DNA of 64,000 nucleotides from Puia dinghuensis. GTDB taxonomy: Bacteria; Bacteroidota; Bacteroidia; Chitinophagales; Chitinophagaceae. Below are positions 8,756 through 16,109 of this stretch, piece after piece. The stretch lies in the NCBI GenBank assembly GCA_026225275.1, contig JAMFSL010000036.1:1-64000 (forward strand), given 5' to 3'. The notes under the pieces are model-generated. The model saw only the letters and a list, made by a program, of their open reading frames with translations, had not been told where the DNA came from and did no database searches. The position numbers and the translations under genes are program-made. The first letter of the stretch is position 1, and the number at the start of each line of letters is the position of its first letter.

Positions 8756-10378
8756 ATGAGAAAATACCGGCTCGTCCTCTTTTTGTCATGGATCACCATG
8801 ACCGCATCGGCCCAATCACCGGGTACCCCGAACCCCACAAGCACCATTCCCCAACCCCTCTCCCCATCCGCCATCGACACCCTGGTCGAACGCACCCTGC
8901 GCAGCTTCGACGTTCCCGGCATCGCCGTCTGCATCATCAAAGATGGCAAAGTCATCCACTCGAAAGGTTATGGTGTCAGATCCCTCAACACCCGCCAGCC
9001 CGTGGACGAAAATACCCTGTTCGGCATCGCCTCGAACAGCAAAGCCTTTACCACGGCCGCCCTCGGTATGCTGGTCGACGAAGGGAAAATCAACTGGGAC
9101 GACAAAGTCAGAAAATATATCCCGGAGTTCAAGCTCTATGACCCCTACGTCACAGAAGAATTCACTGTCAGGGATCTCCTTTGCCACCGCAGCGGCATGG
9201 GCCTCGGCGCCGGCGATCTCATGTTCTTCCCGGATTCCAGCGATTTCACCATCCCCGATATCCTTCACAACCTGCAATTCCTGAAACCCGTCACCAGCTT
9301 CCGCTCTACCTACGCCTACGATAATAATCTTTACATCGTAGCCGGCGAAGTCGTCGCCCGTGTCAGCGGCATGAGCTGGGAAGACTTCATCGAGAAAAAG
9401 ATCCTCCAACCACTGGGTATGACGCATAGCGCCGCCTGCTACGACCGCCTGCACGACACTTCCGATGTCATCGACGGCCATTCGAACGTGGAAGGCAAAG
9501 TCATGGTCATCGCCAGAAGCCGCTCCAAAGTAGACCACGCTGCCGGTGGCATCTACTCGAGCATCGCCGATCTCAGCAAATGGGTACAATTGCACCTCGC
9601 CGGAGGAAAATATGGGGATGGTCAACAACTCTTTTCACCCGCAGTGTTGAACGAACGATGGTCGCCCCAAACTGTCATCGCCGTCGGCGGCCCCGGCACC
9701 TACAATACCCATTTCGCAGCCTACGCCCTCGGATTTCTCGTCAATGATGTCAAAGGATACAAACAGATCAGCCATACCGGTGGCCTCGAAGGCATGGTCA
9801 CCCAGATCACCATGATCCCCGAACTACAGTTGGGTATCATCGTCCTTACCAACCAGGAAGAAAGTGTGGCGTTCAGCGCGATCACCAACCAGATCAAGGA
9901 CGCCTATTTCGGCATCACCGGCACGGACCGCGTCACCCAATACGCCGCAATACGCAAGCAACAGCTCGCAGAGGCAAAACATATCACCGATTCAATTGGG
10001 AAAGAAGTCGCCGCCTTCCAGGCACAGCAAACCGCCTCAGTCTCTGGCCGCCATGGAGCGCCACTCCTCGTCGCAAAAGACCTCTCTATCTATATGGGTA
10101 CCTACCGTGACCCCTGGCTCGGAGAAATAGTCATCTCGATGAAAAACGGCAAGCCCTGGTTCGACAGCAAACGCTCCCCAAAGCTGACGGGCGAGATGCT
10201 GCCCTATAAAGGCAACTCCTTCATCGTCAAATGGCGCGACCGCAGTATGGGCGCCGACGCCTTTGTCCTCTTTACCCTCGACCAGCGCGGTATCGCCTCG
10301 GGAATAAAAATGCTGCCGGTGTCGCCGCTCACCGACTTCAGCTATGATTTCCAGGACCTCGATTTTCATCGGATATAA
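8756..10378 (+). CDS. Serine hydrolase, class C beta-lactamase-like (with DUF3471-type tail)
   Basis: 540 residues: signal peptide (to about residue 20, TMTASAQS), then the penicillin-binding/beta-lactamase fold. The nucleophile motif SxxK is SNSK in FGIASNSKAFTT (about 90), the YxN equivalent is YDNN (about 180), and the third motif is HTGG (about 341). The C-terminal about 110 residues (YMGTYRDPWLGEI onwards) look like the small beta domain found behind many such hydrolases. Family members are peptidases, esterases or D-amino-acid-specific enzymes rather than drug-inactivating enzymes, and nothing here shows beta-lactam hydrolysis. Periplasmic. Followed at 23 bases by a dipeptidase, so peptide processing is a reasonable inference. 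Confidence 0.88.
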   Translation: MRKYRLVLFLSWITMTASAQSPGTPNPTSTIPQPLSPSAIDTLVERTLRSFDVPGIAVCIIKDGKVIHSKGYGVRSLNTRQPVDENTLFGIASNSKAFTTAALGMLVDEGKINWDDKVRKYIPEFKLYDPYVTEEFTVRDLLCHRSGMGLGAGDLMFFPDSSDFTIPDILHNLQFLKPVTSFRSTYAYDNNLYIVAGEVVARVSGMSWEDFIEKKILQPLGMTHSAACYDRLHDTSDVIDGHSNVEGKVMVIARSRSKVDHAAGGIYSSIADLSKWVQLHLAGGKYGDGQQLFSPAVLNERWSPQTVIAVGGPGTYNTHFAAYALGFLVNDVKGYKQISHTGGLEGMVTQITMIPELQLGIIVLTNQEESVAFSAITNQIKDAYFGITGTDRVTQYAAIRKQQLAEAKHITDSIGKEVAAFQAQQTASVSGRHGAPLLVAKDLSIYMGTYRDPWLGEIVISMKNGKPWFDSKRSPKLTGEMLPYKGNSFIVKWRDRSMGADAFVLFTLDQRGIASGIKMLPVSPLTDFSYDFQDLDFHRI

Positions 10379-10395
10379 AATGTAGGATATAAAAT
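10371..10395. repeat. Short direct repeat GGATATAAAAT x2
   Basis: Two 11-base copies (10371-10381 and 10385-10395) separated by GTA. The first copy contains the stop codon of the serine hydrolase and the second lies just before the dipeptidase ATG. It looks like a small tandem duplication of a 14-base unit. Confidence 0.6.
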
Positions 10396-10401
10396 ACCGC
10401 T

Positions 10402-11619
10402 ATGCACCATCCCCGCCTTCGCTCCGCTTTCATCGCTGCCGTCATCGTCATCGTATCCGCCGGCAACACCAGTGCCCAGGAATACCTGAAATTGCATGAA
10501 AAAGCCATCTTCGTCGACACCCACAACGACGTACTGAGCACCGCCACGATGGCAGGAATGGATATTGAGACGGATCTCACCGGAAAAACGATGTCTGACC
10601 TTGCCCGCTTCAAAAAAGGCGGCGTCGACGTTCAGGTCTTTTCTATCTTCTGTGACGACAACTATGGAGTGGGCACGGCCTTTAAATACGCTAACCGCGA
10701 GATCGACAGCCTCTATGCCATCGCCGCCCGCAATCGGGACAAAATGGAAATGGTCACCGACGTAGCCGGCATCATGACGGCAGTCAAACATCATAAGCTC
10801 GCAGCCATGATGGGCGTGGAAGGCGGACACATGATCGAAGACAATATAGATTACCTGGATAGCTTCTTCCGGCGGGGTGTAAGATATATGACCTTGACAT
10901 GGAACAATAGCACTCCATGGGCCACCTCCGCATTCGAAGAATCCACGCACGCCTTTACTGTAACACCCTATGGGCTCACCGAAAAAGGCAAGGCCATCGT
11001 CCGGCACATGAATCAGCTGGGCATGCTCGTCGATCTGTCTCATGTAGGCGAACAGACTTTCTGGGATGCGATCCATACGGTTAGCAAACCGGTCATTTGC
11101 AGCCATAGCAGCGTATACGCCCTCTGTCCCGTGTTCCGCAACCTCAAGGACGACCAGATCAGGGCCGTCGGCGCCAACGGCGGTGTCATCCAGGTGAATT
11201 TCTATTCCGGCTTCCTCGACAGCAACTATGCGCCCAGGATGAATCGCTTTCTCGCCCGTCATAAAACAGAAATGGATAGCCTGACGACCGCCAAAGCCCC
11301 TAACTACGCCATCAACGAATTCCTCTCGAAGAAATATCCGCAGGAAGCCGACTCTCTCCGCGCACCCTTGTCACTCCTCATCGACCATATCGACTATATC
11401 GTCAAAATGATCGGCCCCGACCATGTTGGCATCGGCTCGGACTTCGACGGTATCGAGTCGCCGCCTCAGCAGTTGGATGATGTTACTACCTATCCCCTGG
11501 TTACCCGCGAACTCCTCAAACGGGGATACAAACCCGCAGATATCGAAAAGATCCTCGGCGGCAACTTCATCAGGGTCCTAAAAGCCAATGAAGCAGCCCC
11601 AACTCCTCTTTCAAAATAA
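10402..11619 (+). CDS. Membrane dipeptidase, peptidase family M19
   Basis: 405 residues with a signal peptide (cleavage near NTSAQE). This is the renal dipeptidase family, zinc enzymes that hydrolyse dipeptides, often with D-residues at the C-terminal position. Metal-site motifs appear in order: HxD in FVDTHNDVLST (about 36-38), the bridging Glu in MMGVEGGHMI, His in LVDLSHVG, His in VICSHSS, and the late Asp in IGSDFDGI. Length is normal. It begins 23 bases after the serine hydrolase and is followed 6 bases later by nudK, so the three are probably one transcript. Periplasmic. Confidence 0.93.
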   Translation: MHHPRLRSAFIAAVIVIVSAGNTSAQEYLKLHEKAIFVDTHNDVLSTATMAGMDIETDLTGKTMSDLARFKKGGVDVQVFSIFCDDNYGVGTAFKYANREIDSLYAIAARNRDKMEMVTDVAGIMTAVKHHKLAAMMGVEGGHMIEDNIDYLDSFFRRGVRYMTLTWNNSTPWATSAFEESTHAFTVTPYGLTEKGKAIVRHMNQLGMLVDLSHVGEQTFWDAIHTVSKPVICSHSSVYALCPVFRNLKDDQIRAVGANGGVIQVNFYSGFLDSNYAPRMNRFLARHKTEMDSLTTAKAPNYAINEFLSKKYPQEADSLRAPLSLLIDHIDYIVKMIGPDHVGIGSDFDGIESPPQQLDDVTTYPLVTRELLKRGYKPADIEKILGGNFIRVLKANEAAPTPLSK

Positions 11620-11625
11620 TCAAAA

Positions 11626-12213
11626 ATGATCAACCCTGAAATAAAAATCACCATCATCGATGACCGTATCCTCTCCGATAACTGGTACATCCTCCGCAAG
11701 ATCACCTACGATAAGACAACGCCGGACGATCACACCGTCCGCCAGGTTCGTGAAGTCTATGACCGCGGTAACGGCGCTACCATCCTCCTGTATAATAAGG
11801 AACAGCAAACGGTCATCCTCACCCGACAATTCCGCCTCCCGACCTATGTCAACGGCAACGACACTGGCATGCTGATAGAAGCCTGCGCAGGGTTGCTGGA
11901 CAAAGACAACCCTGAATCTGCCATCAGGCGCGAGGCCGAAGAAGAGACCGGCTATAAAGTCAACACCGTAAGAAAAGTAATGGAGGCATACATGTCCCCC
12001 GGCTCGGTCACGGAAATACTTTATTTTTTCGTTGCGGAATACACCAAAGAAATGAAGATCAGCGAAGGCGGCGGCCTGGAAGAAGAAAGCGAAAGTATCG
12101 AAGTACTGGAAATACCCTACCTGACAGCGTTAAACATGATTGACACCGGGGAGATCAAAGACGGCAAAACGATCATGTTATTACAATATGCCCAATTGCA
12201 TAAATCGATTTGA
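11626..12213 (+). CDS. nudK: GDP-mannose pyrophosphatase, Nudix family (NudK)
   Basis: 195 residues. The Nudix box lies at about 86-108 in the NudK form: [20 protein letters not shown] with two extra residues in the first half, followed by TGY. The downstream [18 protein letters not shown] and [12 protein letters not shown] segments also match E. coli NudK. The enzyme hydrolyses GDP-mannose to GMP and mannose-1-phosphate. Cytoplasmic. It lies 6 bases after the dipeptidase, and its last 33 bases overlap the 3' end of the convergent LytTR gene. Confidence 0.9.
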   Translation: MINPEIKITIIDDRILSDNWYILRKITYDKTTPDDHTVRQVREVYDRGNGATILLYNKEQQTVILTRQFRLPTYVNGNDTGMLIEACAGLLDKDNPESAIRREAEEETGYKVNTVRKVMEAYMSPGSVTEILYFFVAEYTKEMKISEGGGLEEESESIEVLEIPYLTALNMIDTGEIKDGKTIMLLQYAQLHKSI

Positions 12214-12816
12214 CCAGCCCGATGGATAAGCCTCATTGACGAGACATCCCCGGCTGGTATGAGCCAGCGGCACCGGCAGCCGCTCCTGAAAAGCCTGCAG
12301 ACTACCCGCTACCAGGTAATCGGCATCCCGCGTCTCTATCAGCAATTGCCCGCTTTCCCTGCTGACTTCCCTGATGTCGCAATACCGCACCGGCTGATAG
12401 CGGGCCCTGCATTTGATGAAAACAATATCCAGCGGCCTCGCGATAAAATATGCATCGGTCATTCTATTCCAGATTTTGGCCAGATGTCCCCCCCGATAGG
12501 GCGGCTGCAGGTGACCATCGACAGCCAATGCCAGATGCTGGGTGCATTTTTCATTCCTGCCGGACAAAAAAACAACCCGTCGCGGCAAATGCGATAAGGA
12601 ATGTGCCAATAATTGATAATCGTCCCAGGCGGTGATCCGGATAAAAAGCCATTCGACCGATTCTTCCCGCAGCATAGATGCGGCCGCTCGGACAGTGCCA
12701 TACACCAGCACCCGTAGGCCCTCTTGCCGGTTGCGCAACAATGTCGCCAACTCGCCGGCCGCCGTCTCATCCGGGTCAATGAGAATAATAGTATAAAGGT
12801 TTAGGTTGTCAGGCAT
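12181..12816 (-). CDS. LytTR-type DNA-binding regulator with a degenerate receiver domain
   Basis: 211 residues from the ATG at 12816 (a GTG two codons upstream is the alternative). The N-terminal about 115 residues have the rhythm of a response-regulator receiver ([16 protein letters not shown]), but the phosphoacceptor position reads [10 protein letters not shown] with no Asp at the end of strand 3. The C-terminal part (about 118-211) resembles a LytTR domain: [19 protein letters not shown], then [13 protein letters not shown], then [12 protein letters not shown], equivalent to the usual HRSYLVN. It would be a transcription regulator not controlled by ordinary phosphorylation. No partner kinase is adjacent. 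Its 3' end overlaps nudK on the other strand by 33 bases. Confidence 0.7.
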   Translation of the reverse strand: MPDNLNLYTIILIDPDETAAGELATLLRNRQEGLRVLVYGTVRAAASMLREESVEWLFIRITAWDDYQLLAHSLSHLPRRVVFLSGRNEKCTQHLALAVDGHLQPPYRGGHLAKIWNRMTDAYFIARPLDIVFIKCRARYQPVRYCDIREVSRESGQLLIETRDADYLVAGSLQAFQERLPVPLAHTSRGCLVNEAYPSGWSNRFMQLGIL

Positions 12817-12882
12817 CTTCACAAAATAAGGGTATACTGATCGAATAAAATCCGGGTAGTAAAAGTCGTTCCCAATTTTAAG

Positions 12883-12894
12883 TTTTTGGGGGGG
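12883..12894. other. T5-G7 homopolymer tract upstream of the acyltransferase
   Basis: TTTTT followed by GGGGGGG, 75 bases before the acyltransferase ATG in a 153-base gap between divergent genes. A G7 run is unusual in this window. It could vary in length and alter promoter spacing; this is speculation from one sequence. Confidence 0.5.
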
Positions 12895-12969
12895 CTCTCG
12901 CTAAATGCTTCCCATTAAAAAAGGTCGGTTTCCGTATCTTCGCCGAAATAAATTTCGCACTTTCGCAGC

Positions 12970-14004
12970 ATGACCACTCTATCTCCGCTTCCCTCCAAAA
13001 GGCTCTATAATCTGGACTATCTCAGGGGCCTCGCAGCCTTGGGCATCATGGCCGTCCACCTGTCTACCCTGGCAGTTGGTCCGCTCTCTACCCAATCATT
13101 CCCAGGCCGTTATGGCGTATATGGGGTATCTATTTTTTATATATTGAGCGGACTCACCCTCTTCCTGGTCTATTTTGACCGGATGCAGCCCACCCGGCAT
13201 GACCTCGGCAATTATTTTCTCCGCCGTTTCCTCCGGATCTTCCCCCTGCTCTGGCTCGTTACCTTTTTGACGATGTTCGTGCGCGATATCGTCCCTTCGG
13301 ATGCCGGGCTGTTCTATAACCTGACGGGGCTTTTCGCCGTGACCGACCGCCACGGTTACATTGCCGCAGGAGCCTGGTGTGTCGGTAACGAACTGATCTT
13401 TTATCTGTTCTTCCCCATATTTGTCATCCTGGCCAAAAAGAGCCGGCTCGCCTTCTACCTTCTATCCTGCATTACGCTCATCGTCTATCTTTATTTTGCC
13501 TTCTTCCGGCTCAACCCTTCGGTCTCTTACCTGAATCAGTGGCTCGATTATATCAACCCGCTGAATCAGCTTTTTCTCTTTCTGGCCGGCTTCCTCATGG
13601 GCTATTTCTTCCATAAAAAGTCATTCCCCGCAATCGTCAGCCCCCTTTGCCTGGCCGCTGGCCTCGCACTCCTGTTCTTTTACCCCGCCGCAATCAATAT
13701 TGCCGCCGGTATACCCAGGATGGTCTTCACCGCCGCCAGCATCCTCATCTGTTTTGCTTTCTATAAGACCTCCTTCCGTTTCAAAGGCTTTTCCGACAAG
13801 ATCCTCACAACACTGGGCATCACGGGCTATTCGATCTATCTCCTCCATCCCCTTGTCTGGTACACCCTCCTCCATTTCCGCTTCCACCTGGCTACAATGC
13901 CTCTGATCATTATCTGCATGCTGATCACCCTGGTCCTTAGTTACTGTCTGCATAAATTCACAGCCCCCTTCAGCCGACCCCATAAAAATATCGCCTCTCA
14001 ATAA
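12970..14004 (+). CDS. Membrane acyltransferase, acyltransferase-3 family
   Basis: 344 residues, highly hydrophobic with about ten membrane helices. The N-terminal signature LYNLDYLRGLAALGIMAVHLS, with the conserved Arg and the proposed catalytic His, marks the OafA/NodX-type acyltransferase-3 family, which moves acetyl or other acyl groups from the cytoplasm onto surface sugars. The typical GVSIFYILSGL segment follows at about 55. No attached SGNH domain is present. The acceptor is unknown; polysaccharide or peptidoglycan are possibilities. The gene stands alone. Confidence 0.9.
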   Translation: MTTLSPLPSKRLYNLDYLRGLAALGIMAVHLSTLAVGPLSTQSFPGRYGVYGVSIFYILSGLTLFLVYFDRMQPTRHDLGNYFLRRFLRIFPLLWLVTFLTMFVRDIVPSDAGLFYNLTGLFAVTDRHGYIAAGAWCVGNELIFYLFFPIFVILAKKSRLAFYLLSCITLIVYLYFAFFRLNPSVSYLNQWLDYINPLNQLFLFLAGFLMGYFFHKKSFPAIVSPLCLAAGLALLFFYPAAINIAAGIPRMVFTAASILICFAFYKTSFRFKGFSDKILTTLGITGYSIYLLHPLVWYTLLHFRFHLATMPLIIICMLITLVLSYCLHKFTAPFSRPHKNIASQ

Positions 14005-14091
14005 AAAATCTGCAGCCGGTGAACGTACTAATAAAAAACTTAGTACATATCTGATTTTTTATAACTTTACCGGTATGTAGAGTAATAAGCC

Positions 14092-14682
14092 TTGAATACG
14101 CTATACAAAACATACCAGGACGAACAATTGCTGCCGTTACTTAGAGATAGTAATGAAGGGGCTTTTACTGAAATATACCAGCGCTATTGGGATAAACTGC
14201 TCGTGACAGCCATGCACCGCCTCGGAAATATGGACGAAGCCCGGGAAGTGGTCCAGGACGTTTTCTTTAATCTGTGGAAACGAAGAGATACCCTCCGGTT
14301 AGACTATTCACTGAATACCTACCTCGCCGTCGCCGTAAAATATGAGGTGCTTAACCGGCTGGCCGTCAAACACCGGCAGCAACGCTACCGGCTGCACCTC
14401 GCCCGCAACTGGGAAGAGGCCACCCCTGACACCGAAAACCTGCTCTCCTTTAACGAGTTACAGAAACAGCTAGCCCCCCTCGTCAAGGCCCTCCCCGAAA
14501 AGTGCCGCATCATATTTCAAATGAGCCGCGAAAAAGGCTATCCCCGCAAAAAGATCGCTTCCGAATTGGGTATCGCCGAAAAGACGGTCGAAGCACATTT
14601 GTCAACCGCCCTTCGCAAATTACGAAGTGGCCTCAGCCACCTGCTGACTCTCCTGCTGACCCTTATTTTCCTTTTCCGCTGA
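14092..14682 (+). CDS. RNA polymerase ECF sigma factor (locus 1)
   Basis: 196 residues. Region 2 is clear (GAFTEIYQRYWDKLL to VVQDVFFNLWKRRD, about 20-65) and region 4 follows after a short linker (LPEKCRIIFQMSREKGYPRK, then a helix-turn-helix AEKTVEAHLSTALRKLR, about 130-185). The C-terminus is hydrophobic (LLTLLLTLIFLF). The start is a TTG at 14092: no ATG or GTG lies between it and the conserved region, and the only nearby ATG upstream is followed at once by a stop. It opens a FecI/FecR-type locus: anti-sigma FecR, STN-domain SusC and SusD follow. The TTG start should limit translation. Confidence 0.9.
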   Translation: MNTLYKTYQDEQLLPLLRDSNEGAFTEIYQRYWDKLLVTAMHRLGNMDEAREVVQDVFFNLWKRRDTLRLDYSLNTYLAVAVKYEVLNRLAVKHRQQRYRLHLARNWEEATPDTENLLSFNELQKQLAPLVKALPEKCRIIFQMSREKGYPRKKIASELGIAEKTVEAHLSTALRKLRSGLSHLLTLLLTLIFLFR

Positions 14683-14745
14683 TTTTTTTTGGCCGGACTA
14701 AGGCAATCGCTTCCCTCGATTGGCTATAAGTACAAATCACTTCCA

Positions 14746-15960
14746 ATGGCCGATCTGCCTTACTCCGAAAAAATCCTCGAATTAGCCGGTAAATGGGCTG
14801 ACGGCACCATCACGGAATCCGAAAAACAAGCAGTCATCGATTGGTACAATCACTTCGATGACAAGGAATTACTATTGTCAAACGAATATGCCCCCCTGAT
14901 GGAAAGGATCGAAAAGGAGATGCTGGCCAATATCCGCTCCCGGATCGCCGCAGAGGCGCCTTCCCCTTCCCTGGAAGAAAAACAACCCGGTATATTATTC
15001 CGCATGAAATCCCGAAGGATGGCGGCCGCCGCTATCCTGGCAGCCATCACTCTTACCGGCGTCTTGCTGTTCACCCACACCAGGTTGACATCAACCCAGG
15101 CCATGGCACAACCAAAACGTTCCGATCTCAACGATATCCAGCCCGGTAGCAACAAAGCCGTACTCACCCTGGCTGACGGAACAACCATTAACCTGGATAG
15201 CGCCCGCACCGGTAACCTGACTAGTCAGGGCACAGCCAAAGTGCTGAAAATACAGGACGGTGAATTGAAATACGATGCCGCCAAAGCGGGCAACCACAGC
15301 AACACCAGCTACAATACGCTTTCTACACCCCGTGGCGGACAATACAGACTCCTCCTGGCCGATGGCACCCGCGTCTGGCTCAACGCAGCCTCTTCCATCC
15401 GCTATCCGACCAGCTTTACAGGCACCGACCGTGAAGTGGAGATCTCCGGCGAAGCTTATTTTGAAGTGGCAAAGAATCCAGCCATGCCCTTTCGTGTGCT
15501 GACCATCGACCACACGGGGGATACCGACCCGATGACCATCGACGTCCTGGGCACTCATTTTAACGTCAACGCCTATAGCGACGAGCCCGTGGCCCGGACA
15601 ACGCTCCTGGAAGGAATGGTGAAAGTCTCGAAAGGAAAGAACACAACGCTACTACAGCCGGGCCAGGCAGCTCAATTGCAGAAAGACGGCGCCATACAGC
15701 GGATATCGCACGCAGATCCCGAAGCTGCCGTAGCCTGGAAAGATGGCCGGTTCGAATTCAGTGATGAAGATCTGCCTGCCATCATGCGGCAGATCTCCCG
15801 CTGGTACGATGTCGATATCGAATATATAGGGGCTGTTCCGACGGATACATTCACCGGCAGCGTGTCCCGGAATACCACACTGTCGGGCGTGCTGAAGATT
15901 CTCAAACTCAGCGACATCAAAGTCTCTGTGTCGGATAACAAGATTATTATCAAATCTTAA
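14746..15960 (+). CDS. FecR-family anti-sigma factor (locus 1)
   Basis: 404 residues from the ATG at 14746 (a TTG at 14689 in frame would add 19 residues not found in the paralogue at 25533). The N-terminal cytoplasmic segment (LELAGKWADGTITESEKQAV) binds the sigma factor. One membrane helix lies at about 90-110 (MAAAAILAAITLTGVLLF). The periplasmic FecR domain (about 170-290) contains STPRGGQYRLLLADGTRVWL and ISGEAYFEVAKNP, and a C-terminal STN-like DUF4974 domain follows (about 335-404; FEFSDEDLPAIMRQISRWYD). It relays the signal from the STN domain of the outer-membrane receptor. 63 bases after the sigma gene. Confidence 0.93.
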   Translation: MADLPYSEKILELAGKWADGTITESEKQAVIDWYNHFDDKELLLSNEYAPLMERIEKEMLANIRSRIAAEAPSPSLEEKQPGILFRMKSRRMAAAAILAAITLTGVLLFTHTRLTSTQAMAQPKRSDLNDIQPGSNKAVLTLADGTTINLDSARTGNLTSQGTAKVLKIQDGELKYDAAKAGNHSNTSYNTLSTPRGGQYRLLLADGTRVWLNAASSIRYPTSFTGTDREVEISGEAYFEVAKNPAMPFRVLTIDHTGDTDPMTIDVLGTHFNVNAYSDEPVARTTLLEGMVKVSKGKNTTLLQPGQAAQLQKDGAIQRISHADPEAAVAWKDGRFEFSDEDLPAIMRQISRWYDVDIEYIGAVPTDTFTGSVSRNTTLSGVLKILKLSDIKVSVSDNKIIIKS

Positions 15961-16075
15961 ATAATAAAAGCCAATGGTAAAAAGATAGTGTTGGCCCAGA
16001 CGAAAAAACCGGGAACGTTAGTGGCGCCCCCGGCGATTAGCTGAGTCAACGTTTAGTTTAAACAATTTTCTAGGA

Positions 16076-16096
16076 ACTGCTTATTGTTAACCCAAA
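16076..16096 (+). promoter_or_regulatory. Shared element upstream of SusC 1
   Basis: ACTGCTTATT (16076-16085), four bases, then ACCCAAA (16090-16096), ending 13 bases before the receptor ATG at 16110. The same two blocks with a 5-base spacer and the same 13-base distance occur before the second SusC gene (26825-26846). Conservation and fixed distance suggest a functional site: an ECF promoter, operator or translation-control element. Confidence 0.55.
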
Positions 16097-16109
16097 TCAA
16101 ATCAAATTT

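Noticed and set aside
8756-10378. Antibiotic-inactivating beta-lactamase
   Set aside because: The fold is class C-like, but length, C-terminal domain and neighbourhood fit general serine hydrolases; nothing shows beta-lactam specificity.
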